From positions 1 through 14,121 of the forward strand of contig CALBVO010000056.1 in the NCBI GenBank assembly GCA_937970115.1: 14,121 nt of DNA, given 5' to 3'. Source of the stretch: Minisyncoccota bacterium. Lineage in GTDB: Bacteria; Patescibacteriota; Minisyncoccia; Phycocordibacterales; UBA1006. The stretch's first letter is position 1; each line of letters opens with the position of its first letter. A program made the translations under genes and the position numbers. The notes beneath the pieces are model-generated. The model was not told the DNA's origin. It was given only the letters and a program-made list of their open reading frames with translations, and searched no databases. Of this stretch, positions 5,828-11,279 are shown piece by piece.

Positions 5828-6379
5828 TTAATATTGATCCAAGGAAATAACATAGGTCAATTCAGCAGTATTATTTGGTTTGTAGGTGTAACGAATCTTG
5901 CCGCATTCACGATCATCCTCCTTGTCGATAAGTAAATCAACCGCCTCTACGTCATCACGTGGTACTGATTGTAAAAAGAGATTAACCCCTCGATATACGG
6001 GCCCTGGACCCCCGCAACTAGTACTAGTATCCCCATCATTATCAAATTGATATTGACCTTCAGTAAAATAATTACTTGGAGAATTTTTAAACCAGTTTGA
6101 AAAACTTCCCATTGGTTGCCCCTCGGGAATAGAAATGATGTATTCAATGGTTGGATTGTTTCCAGGTGCATTAATTTCAGCTTCAGTCCACCACTCACTC
6201 CTGTTTTCATCGAAATAAGTATATACCAATGCTTTTTCTACCTGTTGTAATTGTGCAGCAAAATTAGCAGCCTTGGCTTTTTTACGAGCTTTTGAAAGTG
6301 ATGAAATAACAAATGTCGCCAAAATACCAATAATCGCAACAACAACCAACAATTCAATAAGTGTAAATCCTTTTTTCAT
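5828..6379 (-). CDS. Type IV pilin-like protein, divergent member
   Basis: A 183-aa prepilin: MKKG leader, predicted cleavage before F5, then FTLIELLVVVAIIGILATFV with Glu at mature +5. A basic helical stretch follows (SKARKKAKAANFAAQLQQVEKAL). Unlike its three neighbours it lacks the GWNGPYG block and the CX4C pair. It has two distant Cys (STSCGGPG and DRECGK), a DNDGD segment, and ends in ELTYVISLDQY, a tail reminiscent of pilin C-terminal strands. I chose the ATG at 6377-6379. The ATG two codons upstream (6385) starts 1 base after the TATAGT -10 box, too close to be transcribed, whereas the chosen ATG lies 7 bases after it. It may be a different pilin subunit, such as major versus minor. 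Confidence 0.82.
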   Translation of the reverse strand: MKKGFTLIELLVVVAIIGILATFVISSLSKARKKAKAANFAAQLQQVEKALVYTYFDENRSEWWTEAEINAPGNNPTIEYIISIPEGQPMGSFSNWFKNSPSNYFTEGQYQFDNDGDTSTSCGGPGPVYRGVNLFLQSVPRDDVEAVDLLIDKEDDRECGKIRYTYKPNNTAELTYVISLDQY

Positions 6380-6386
6380 AATCATT

Positions 6387-6392
6387 ACTATA
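6387..6392 (-). promoter_or_regulatory. -10 box giving a leaderless mRNA (divergent pilin)
   Basis: TGTTATAGT, an extended -10 box, ends 7 bases before the chosen ATG (6377-6379). It sits directly after the previous gene's terminator hairpin and decides the start codon: the upstream ATG at 6385 overlaps the region before the expected transcription start. Confidence 0.55.
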
Positions 6393-6398
6393 ACAGAG

Positions 6399-6420
6399 AA
6401 GAAACCATTAATGGTTTCTT
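6399..6420 (-). terminator. Terminator-like hairpin after the frameshifted pilin gene
   Basis: AAGAAACC (6399-6406) and GGTTTCTT (6413-6420) flank ATTAAT. It lies 12 bases beyond the restored-frame stop at 6433. The T-tract after it on the minus strand is poor (TTCTCTGTT), so termination efficiency is uncertain. Confidence 0.55.
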
Positions 6421-6432
6421 TTAAAATAAATA

Positions 6433-7004
6433 TTAAAAATCTAAAATATAGATACCTTCTCCTTCAACCACAAATCCAATTCCCTCTCCAAGGAATTTAC
6501 CAGTATCGAGATCACCATCATCAAGAGCCTCGTCAAGAGCAATCAAAGACTCTAAAGGAAAACACCCTGATTGTTATTGGCATCTGTTTGCGCAGCATCG
6601 TCATCAAGATAAATAAAGGTATATTGAGGACCTCCATTCACATAAAAATCAGTATCACGAACACCAAAGTGACCACCCCAGGGATGTGATTTATCATAAA
6701 CAGAAACTCCATAGGGACCATTCCACCCTGAAACACCATTAGCATTTAAGAATGGATCGGTTGATGCATTACAAATATCTAAACGACAACTAGGAAATTG
6801 ATTTGTATCAGAAACATACGAGAAGATAGCTGATTGAAGGCTACGAATTTCTGCAAGAGTTTTTGCGACTCTAGCTTTTTCACGAGCCTTACCCAGAGAC
6901 GAAGTGACAATACTTGAAAGTGTCCCAATAATAGCGATAACTACAAGTAGTTCAATAAGAGTGAATCCTTTTTTAGTTTTAAGAGAAGTAGTAGTTAAAA
7001 ACAT
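6433..7004 (-). CDS. Type IV pilin-like protein, paralog B, with a -1 frameshift near 6560
   Basis: From the ATG at 7002-7004 the protein begins MFLTTTSLKTKKGFTLIELL, with cleavage expected before F14, a longer leader than its paralogs. It shares the CX4C pair (FPSCRLDICN), DPFLNANGVSGWNGPYGV and HPWGGHFGV. The frame as written stops at TAG 6552-6554 after NNNQGVFL. One reading frame over, the sequence continues PLESLIALDEALDDGDLDTG and ends EGEGIYILDF with TAA at 6433-6435, matching paralog C (PQDSLIAIDEAIDDGNLSTG ... YFFDL) residue for residue in spacing. Restoring one base, probably a fifth T in the GTTTTCC run (6559-6562), gives about 190 aa. It could be a sequencing error, a recent mutation, or ribosomal -1 slippage on TTTTC. 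An upstream start at 7019 lies beyond the TATAAT box and is rejected. Confidence 0.8.
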
Positions 7005-7010
7005 GTATTT

Positions 7011-7016
7011 ATTATA
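7011..7016 (-). promoter_or_regulatory. -10 box giving a leaderless mRNA (pilin paralog B)
   Basis: A perfect TATAAT ends 6 bases before the ATG at 7002-7004. It follows the T-rich tail of the previous terminator. It excludes the longer start at 7019, which would lie upstream of the predicted transcription start. Confidence 0.6.
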
Positions 7017-7035
7017 CAAAAAAAATCAAAATAAA

Positions 7036-7051
7036 AAACCTTGAGAGGTTT
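7036..7051 (-). terminator. Intrinsic terminator of pilin paralog C
   Basis: AAACCT pairs with AGGTTT around a 4-base loop, then a T-run and ATTTTGATTTTTTTTG on the minus strand. The stem starts at the base after the stop codon (7052). The T-rich tail runs straight into the next pilin's TATAAT. Confidence 0.75.
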
Positions 7052-7600
7052 CTATAAATCAAAAAAATATGCACCCTCACCCGGAACGAGCCATCCAGTT
7101 CCTACGCTTATAAATCTACCGGTAGATAGATTTCCATCATCAATAGCTTCATCAATGGCAATAAGTGAATCTTGAGGGATTACGCCTTCGTTATTATTTA
7201 TACCTGATTCAGGGGCATCATCATCAAAATAAATAAAACTATGAACTTCTGGTCCACTAATAAAATTATCCGTGCTTCGCAAAGTAAAATGTCCGCCCCA
7301 AGGATGCTTTTTATTATATATAGGAGAGCCATAAGGTCCATTCCACCCATCAATACCGTTTGCGTTTAACATAGGATCATTCAAGGCTGTACACGTACCT
7401 ACAAAACATTCGGGGTAATTATTTGTATCACTATTGTATAAGAATACGCTCGCTTGGATGCTTTTAATCTCTGAAATTGCTTTTGTAATCCTTGCTTTTT
7501 CACGGACAGATCCTAATGAAGAAATTACCACAGTAGACAACGTACCTATAATAGAAATAACCGTTAATAATTCAATTAGAGTAAATCCTTTTTTATTCAT
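7052..7600 (-). CDS. Type IV pilin-like / GspG-type pseudopilin, paralog C
   Basis: A 182-aa intact member of the pilin trio. MNKKG leader with cleavage before F6; FTLIELLTVISIIGTLSTVV with Glu10 at mature +5; helix with SVREKARITKAISEIKSIQ. The ectodomain has C65 and C70 (YPECFVGTC), DPMLNANGIDGWNGPYGS and HPWGGHFTLRSTDNF, then the conserved tail NNNEGVIPQDSLIAIDEAID and a C-terminus GEGAYFFDL. It is the best reference for judging the frameshifted neighbour. The extended -10 TGTTATAAT ends 7 bases before the ATG, so the mRNA should be leaderless, and a terminator follows immediately. It is probably exported and processed by a PilD-type peptidase, which is not in the window. Confidence 0.86.
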   Translation of the reverse strand: MNKKGFTLIELLTVISIIGTLSTVVISSLGSVREKARITKAISEIKSIQASVFLYNSDTNNYPECFVGTCTALNDPMLNANGIDGWNGPYGSPIYNKKHPWGGHFTLRSTDNFISGPEVHSFIYFDDDAPESGINNNEGVIPQDSLIAIDEAIDDGNLSTGRFISVGTGWLVPGEGAYFFDL

Positions 7601-7607
7601 GTACAGT

Positions 7608-7613
7608 ATTATA
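7608..7613 (-). promoter_or_regulatory. -10 box giving a leaderless mRNA (pilin paralog C)
   Basis: TGTTATAAT, an extended consensus -10 box, ends 7 bases before the ATG at 7598-7600. It directly follows an 8-T run that may end transcription of the UMP kinase gene, whose own hairpin is weak (A/T and G-U pairs only). Confidence 0.6.
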
Positions 7614-7642
7614 ACAAAAAAAACCTTTAATGAAACAAATTT

Positions 7643-8332
7643 TTATGAAATCACCGTTCCTTCAAATTCATTACCATCAAGGTAATTTTGTAAGTTTTCA
7701 ATTGATGCACCAAGAATAGCAACGGTAATTCCTGATTCCTCAGCCAAACGCGATGCTACAGGATCAAATGGTGCTGACATACCTGGTGTCCATTCTGTTG
7801 GAATAATATTACGATACTCTGACCATGATAATTGTTCAAATTTTTCTGCATCTGGATTTGTTCGCGGATCGGCACTATAAACGTGCGAGGTATTTGAGAA
7901 ATTAATAACACGGCTCGCACCAGCGACTCGTGCCATTTCTATAGCATCCTTATCGCTTGAACAGCCTGGCTCCCAAGCTCCAATAATAATTAATTCATTA
8001 TTAATACCAACAACCTCTTCCCATTTTTCAATAACCTTTTCATGTATATCAAGATCAGAGAATGAACGCAGAAGAAGCTCACAATTAAGACGAATTGTTT
8101 TAATTCCAATCCAATCTAAATCAATGTCTGTAACATTATCAAATTCACTTGCTGCAGCTTGATAATACCGACAGGTCTTACCTCCTCCAACAACGAGCAT
8201 AATTTGATAACCGTTTTGATTAAAATGTTGAATCATTGATTTTAATTTTTTAATAAAACCTACATCAATAGATTCTGGAATAAGAAGTGAACCTCCCATT
8301 GCAATGACAATTGTTTCTTTAGACGTTTTCAT
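7643..8332 (-). CDS. pyrH: UMP kinase, archaeal-like amino acid kinase family
   Basis: A 229-aa amino acid kinase fold protein predicted to phosphorylate UMP to UDP. It begins with the phosphate loop IVIAMGGSLLIPE (residues 8-20), followed by MLVVGGGKTCRYYQAAA, DLDWIGIKTIRLNCELLL, GAWEPGCSSDKDAIEMARVA and the nucleotide-binding NTSHVYSADPRTNPDAEKFE, ending with PFDPVASRLAEESGI. The GGGKT-RYY, IGI-TRLN and PFDP-A patterns resemble archaeal-type UMP kinases more than the typical bacterial PyrH, although a related kinase substrate cannot be excluded. The ATG lies 1 base after the adk stop codon, so translation is coupled. Gene symbol is by function, not orthology to the E. coli gene. Confidence 0.8.
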   Translation of the reverse strand: MKTSKETIVIAMGGSLLIPESIDVGFIKKLKSMIQHFNQNGYQIMLVVGGGKTCRYYQAAASEFDNVTDIDLDWIGIKTIRLNCELLLRSFSDLDIHEKVIEKWEEVVGINNELIIIGAWEPGCSSDKDAIEMARVAGASRVINFSNTSHVYSADPRTNPDAEKFEQLSWSEYRNIIPTEWTPGMSAPFDPVASRLAEESGITVAILGASIENLQNYLDGNEFEGTVIS

Positions 8333-8333
8333 A

Positions 8334-8936
8334 CTATAAGTTATTTAGAGACTCCATAATCGAGTCGTGAATATCATTAATCTCACCTTCTCCATTAATA
8401 TCAACAACCGTATAATCTGAATGTTCTTCATACCATGTTATTGTTGGGAGCACACTATTATTATAAAAGGCAATTCGTGTATCAAGAACAGTATTATCAA
8501 CATCATCTCCACGACCTCGTGCTGTTAAACGATTACGTACCTCTTGTTCTGAAACATTCACATGGATAATCACCGCCTCATTTCGATCATAATATTTTAG
8601 TAATTGATCGAGTGATTCTGCCTGGTTAATACTGCGTGGGTATCCATCAAAAATAAGTATTTGATTTTCCCCTGTTGCATTATTAACTAAGGCATTCACA
8701 CATAAACCATTTGCGATAAAATCCGGAACTAATTTACCAATAGCAGTATCTTCTTTTATTTTATTTCCTGTATACCCTTCTGATTTAACAATATCCCGAA
8801 AGACACTTCCCGTTCCAAAATAAAATATATTTTGATCAAGATGGTGTTTTTGATATGCCTCTTTTAATAATTCAATCTGTGTCCCTTTTCCTGAACCAGA
8901 TCGACCCATAATAATAAGTGTTTTAGGTATATTCAT
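8334..8936 (-). CDS. adk: Adenylate kinase family nucleoside monophosphate kinase
   Basis: Transfers phosphate from ATP to AMP (or another NMP). From the ATG at 8934-8936 it is 200 aa: P-loop GRSGSGKGT (11-19), YFGTGSVFRDIVKSEG for NMP binding, FDGYPRSINQAES (96-108), and R134, R136, R140 and R142 around a short LID ending GRGDD. The LID has no zinc Cys cluster and is short, as in short-form adenylate kinases. A TTG at 8975 would add 13 residues, but the promoter (TTGATA, 17 bases, TATACT at 8947-8952) lies inside that extension, so the ATG is preferred. It is transcribed with the UMP kinase gene as a two-gene NMP-kinase unit. Confidence 0.87.
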   Translation of the reverse strand: MNIPKTLIIMGRSGSGKGTQIELLKEAYQKHHLDQNIFYFGTGSVFRDIVKSEGYTGNKIKEDTAIGKLVPDFIANGLCVNALVNNATGENQILIFDGYPRSINQAESLDQLLKYYDRNEAVIIHVNVSEQEVRNRLTARGRGDDVDNTVLDTRIAFYNNSVLPTITWYEEHSDYTVVDINGEGEINDIHDSIMESLNNL

Positions 8937-8946
8937 GCCGCGACTA

Positions 8947-8975
8947 AGTATAACAAACTCTAAATGAGATATCAA
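8947..8975 (-). promoter_or_regulatory. adk-pyrH promoter
   Basis: TTGATA (8970-8975) and TATACT (8947-8952) are 17 bases apart, and the -10 is extended (TGTTATACT). The predicted leader is only about 3-4 bases before the ATG at 8934-8936. This is the most complete promoter among the short-leader genes. Confidence 0.65.
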
Positions 8976-9003
8976 AATATCATCACATAAGACCAGATCT
9001 CAT

Positions 9004-9046
9004 AAAAAAATCATTCTAGCATTCGCGCGAATGCTAGAATGATTTT
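9004..9046 (-). terminator. Strong intrinsic terminator of khpA (40-bp palindrome)
   Basis: Bases 9007-9046 form a perfect 40-base palindrome, giving an 18-bp stem with a CGCG loop. On the minus strand seven T residues follow. It lies 15 bases after the khpA stop codon and upstream of the adk promoter. Confidence 0.88.
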
Positions 9047-9061
9047 ACAAAAAGAAAAAGC

Positions 9062-9334
9062 TTATTCGACTGATTCTTCCATTCCTTCCCTATTTGGTTC
9101 GTAAATTTTTACATTTACGCGCGCTTGTGATTTCATGCCGCATACACGAACGAGTGTTCGCATAGCCTTTGCAGTCGCACCTTGACGTCCGATAACTTGT
9201 CCCATGTCTTCTGGATTTACTTCAAGGGTCAAAAGCACTCCCATATCATCAATGGTTTTAGTTACCTTAACATCGTCTGGATTATCAACGAGTCCTTTTA
9301 CAATGTATTCTAAAAATTCTTGTGGTTCTGTCAT
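9062..9334 (-). CDS. khpA: KhpA-type KH-domain RNA-binding protein
   Basis: A 90-aa protein with one type II KH domain (KhpA/YlqC family), which in Gram-positive bacteria partners with KhpB/EloR in RNA binding linked to cell division and elongation. Visible features are EFLEYIVKGLVDNPDDVKVT at the start, a beta strand VLLTLEVNPEDMG, and the KH GxxG loop VIGRQGATAKAMRTLVRVCG at about residues 47-66. A short acidic tail follows (REGMEESVE). Length matches the family. It has its own promoter, a leader of about 55 bases with no Shine-Dalgarno, and a very strong terminator, so it looks monocistronic. The neighbourhood usually seen for khpA (rpsP, rimM, trmD) is absent. Confidence 0.9.
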   Translation of the reverse strand: MTEPQEFLEYIVKGLVDNPDDVKVTKTIDDMGVLLTLEVNPEDMGQVIGRQGATAKAMRTLVRVCGMKSQARVNVKIYEPNREGMEESVE

Positions 9335-9393
9335 AATATCAATTTCTGTAATTATTTATAAGTTAGTTAGTAACAGAATTCTCTGTTGTCTTT

Positions 9394-9423
9394 ATTATAA
9401 TTTATTTATATGAACTAGAGCAA
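9394..9423 (-). promoter_or_regulatory. Candidate khpA promoter
   Basis: A perfect TATAAT (9394-9399) lies 18 bases downstream of TTGCTC (9418-9423, 3 of 6). The predicted leader of about 55 bases includes a small inverted repeat ACAGA/TCTGT (9373-9386). Confidence 0.5.
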
Positions 9424-9443
9424 ATGTGTTTTATATATTTAAA

Positions 9444-10076
9444 TTAATTTAAAAAATATTTTACATATCCTAAATCAACTAATTTCTGCCATGCAGATAA
9501 AACATCATTTGGAATTTCTTGTTCAATTTGAAAGCCAAGCTTTGGATACTCTTTAATTCGTTGTAAATCCCCTATCATTACCTCGAGAATTTTATTCTTA
9601 TATTCTTCATCATTAGTCATAAATTCTTCATAACTTAATTTAGGTGAAGTAACTATAAACCTTGTTTCTTTGTTGCTCCATTGTTTTTTAAAAGTAGCAT
9701 ATACTCTGCGTTCCATGTAAGGTTTTTGAACAAGAATAAAAGATTTAAAATCTAATCCTTTTTCTTTTAAAAGTTTTTCTGTAAAAAGTATATTTTCACC
9801 GGTATTAGTAGCTTGTTTTTCTAATAAGATTTTTTCTTTTGGGATTCCAAGCTCAATAAGTTTTTCTGAAAAAACTTCTGCTTCTGTTTTACTATATTTT
9901 GAATCTTTCCCATTACCACCAGAACATATAATAAAATTACTATAACCCTGATGATATAGTTCTGCTGCTCTATCTACTGTACGTATTGCATTTGATCCTA
10001 AGAGAAAAATTGCATCCATCTTTTGAATCTCATGATGCATTAACATGTAATCCCAAATAATTTTTGCATATATCAA
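9444..10076 (-). CDS. YdcF-family (DUF218) protein
   Basis: A 210-aa DUF218 protein. E. coli YdcF, the closest type, binds S-adenosylmethionine, but the physiological role is unsettled. Visible blocks: AKIIWDYMLM at the N-terminus, MDAIFLLGSNAIRTVDRAAEL, FIICSGGNGKDSKYSKTEAE, EKQATNTGENILFTEKLLKE, FILVQKPYMERRVYATFKKQ and the C-terminal GDLQRIKEYPKLGFQIEQEI. No signal peptide or membrane anchor is seen, unlike SanA/ElyC relatives. I chose TTG at 10074-10076 because it keeps the conserved IIWDY; the next ATG (10046) would remove it. AAGGA lies just 3 bases before. Three of six Arg codons are AGA or AGG, unlike tuf, adk and pyrH, which is weak support for transfer. It sits alone between rpsG's terminator and khpA. 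Confidence 0.85.
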   Translation of the reverse strand: MIYAKIIWDYMLMHHEIQKMDAIFLLGSNAIRTVDRAAELYHQGYSNFIICSGGNGKDSKYSKTEAEVFSEKLIELGIPKEKILLEKQATNTGENILFTEKLLKEKGLDFKSFILVQKPYMERRVYATFKKQWSNKETRFIVTSPKLSYEEFMTNDEEYKNKILEVMIGDLQRIKEYPKLGFQIEQEIPNDVLSAWQKLVDLGYVKYFLN

Positions 10077-10096
10077 TATCCTTATTCATAGTAATA

Positions 10097-10102
10097 ATTA
10101 TA
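10097..10102 (-). promoter_or_regulatory. Candidate -10 box for the YdcF-family gene
   Basis: TATAAT lies 20 bases before the TTG start, giving a predicted leader of about 13 bases that contains AAGGA. It comes directly after the rpsG terminator, so the gene is probably transcribed on its own. Confidence 0.4.
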
Positions 10103-10111
10103 TATTATCTA

Positions 10112-10145
10112 AAAAATAAAAAACCCAGGTGGGTTTTTTATTTTT
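10112..10145 (-). terminator. Intrinsic terminator of rpsL-rpsG
   Basis: Arms 10112-10126 and 10131-10145 are perfectly complementary (15 bp) with a 4-base loop; the core is AAAAAACCC/GGGTTTTTT, with A- and T-runs that would work in either direction. It begins 10 bases after the rpsG stop, closing a two-gene str unit that lacks fusA and tuf. Confidence 0.88.
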
Positions 10146-10155
10146 GCGGAAATGA

Positions 10156-10626
10156 CTACCAAGCAAAGTGTGCAAACGCCTTGTTTGCCTCTGCCATTTT
10201 CAGTACGTTTTCCTTTTTCTTTACTGCTTCTCCTTCTCCAGCGGCTGCTAGAAGAAGTTCATCAGCAAGGAAGAATTTCATATCTTTACCTTTTTTAGAT
10301 CGAGCTCCGTTGATGATCCATCGCATAGCTAATGCTAATTGACGTTCTGGTCGAACTGGAACTGGAACTTGGTAATTTGCACCTCCGACTCGACGTGATC
10401 GAACTTCGGTAGATGGACCTGCGTTTTTTAACGCGGCTTCAAAAACTTCTAGGGGTTCTTTATCAGGTTGTTTTTCCTTAATAATTTCTAGAGCTCCATA
10501 GACAATTTTTCGCGCTGTTTCTTTTTTACCATCCAACATAATGTTGTTGATAAATTTTGCTAGCACTACTGAATTGTATACTGAGTCTGGTCCTGGTTGT
10601 CTTCGGTTTTTTACTGGTCTTCGCAT
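10156..10626 (-). CDS. rpsG: 30S ribosomal protein S7
   Basis: S7 (156 aa) initiates folding of the 16S 3' domain and lines the E site. Diagnostic sequence: MRRPVKNRRQPGPDSVYNSV, FINNIMLDGKKETARKIVYGA, PLEVFEAALKNAGPSTEVRSRRVGG, ANYQVPVPVRPERQLALAMRW and the C-terminal EANKAFAHFAW. Length is normal. It is 142 bases downstream of rpsL, with a structured spacer, and is followed by a terminator rather than by fusA. The leader is entirely A/T (AAATTATT before ATG) with no Shine-Dalgarno. In E. coli S7 represses its own synthesis through the rpsL-rpsG spacer; a similar mechanism is possible here. Confidence 0.97.
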   Translation of the reverse strand: MRRPVKNRRQPGPDSVYNSVVLAKFINNIMLDGKKETARKIVYGALEIIKEKQPDKEPLEVFEAALKNAGPSTEVRSRRVGGANYQVPVPVRPERQLALAMRWIINGARSKKGKDMKFFLADELLLAAAGEGEAVKKKENVLKMAEANKAFAHFAW

Positions 10627-10687
10627 AATAATTTAAAATAAAATAATTTAAATAATCGCTTAAATGAGATGAAATACAAGGTGATGA

Positions 10688-10735
10688 AGATTTTTTCTAC
10701 AATCGGTATTTACATACCGTAAGGAGGAAAAATCT
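10688..10735 (-). promoter_or_regulatory. Structured rpsL-rpsG intercistronic element (candidate S7 regulatory RNA)
   Basis: On the minus strand an outer stem AGATTTTT/AAAAATCT (10728-10735 with 10688-10695) encloses an inner 6-bp stem CGGTAT/ATACCG with loop GTAA, a GNRA-type tetraloop (10704-10719). The internal loop between them carries CCTCCTT, identical to the anti-Shine-Dalgarno core of 16S rRNA. No T-tract follows, so it is not a terminator. The E. coli S7 target lies in the same spacer, but that the two are equivalent is inference. Confidence 0.5.
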
Positions 10736-10768
10736 GAAATCAACGAAGTAGTTCGTTCATTTAATCAA

Positions 10769-11182
10769 TTATTCTTTTGGTTTCTTAACTCCGTACCGAG
10801 ATCGAGATTTCTTTCGTCCTTCTACTCCCGTTGCATCAAGAACTCCTCGAACTACGGTGTACCGTACCCCAATAAGATCCTTAACACGACCACCTCGCAA
10901 GAGAACAACAGAGTGTTCTTGTAAGGTGTGTCCCATTCCTGGAATATACGCAGTTACTTCCATACCATTAGTTAATCGTACACGAGCAATCTTTCGAAGC
11001 GCTGAGTTCGGTTTCTTTGGTGTGGTTGTTGTAACCTTTGTACATACACCTCGTTTGAATGGAGATGGGTACCGTGTAGGTTGGTTTTTAAGTGAGTTAA
11101 ACCCTCGCCGCAGAGCAACAGCCTTTGGTTTGGTGGTAACTTTCTTACGACCCTTTCTGATTAATTGATTAATTCTTGCCAT
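10769..11182 (-). CDS. rpsL: 30S ribosomal protein S12
   Basis: S12 (137 aa) is the decoding-centre protein. Visible blocks: MARINQLIRKGRKK, PFKRGVCTKVTTTTPKKPNS (residues 41-60), ALRKIARVRLTNGMEVTAYI, LQEHSVVLLRGGRVKDLIGV and the tail RKKSRSRYGVKKPKE. Compared with E. coli S12 there are about 13 extra residues before KRGVCT (GFNSLKNQPTRYPSPF). The two Lys of PKKPNS are kept. After the conserved D102, the usual KDLPGVRYH reads KDLIGVRYT: Ile replaces the Pro equivalent to E. coli P90/91, a site where mutations change streptomycin response. It is first in the rpsL-rpsG unit, with an AT-rich leader and no Shine-Dalgarno. Confidence 0.97.
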   Translation of the reverse strand: MARINQLIRKGRKKVTTKPKAVALRRGFNSLKNQPTRYPSPFKRGVCTKVTTTTPKKPNSALRKIARVRLTNGMEVTAYIPGMGHTLQEHSVVLLRGGRVKDLIGVRYTVVRGVLDATGVEGRKKSRSRYGVKKPKE

Positions 11183-11279
11183 ATATAATGTAGGTTATAA
11201 AAACAGCCCTTAAAAGAGCGTTCATATGAATAGGACATTACTATAATTACTAAAAATTGCAAGAAATTATTATACATTT
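11183..11279 (-). promoter_or_regulatory. rpsL promoter/leader region with hairpin and T-run
   Basis: Two -10-like boxes are present, TATAAT (11269-11274) and TATAGT (11240-11245), without convincing -35 partners. Downstream, GCTCT pairs with AGGGC around TTTA, extended by AAC/GTT across a bulge (11202-11222), followed by TTTTTAT. The stem is short but resembles an attenuator ahead of rpsL. It could alternatively terminate the M50 peptidase gene, which ends at 11280. Confidence 0.4.

Noticed and set aside
9007..9046. Perfect 40-base palindrome as a mobile element end or protein operator
   Set aside because: It is followed by seven T residues on the minus strand right after khpA; an intrinsic terminator explains it fully and no second copy or transposase is present.
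10857..11168. Plus-strand open frame inside rpsL
   Set aside because: Antisense of highly conserved S12; codon constraint explains the open frame.
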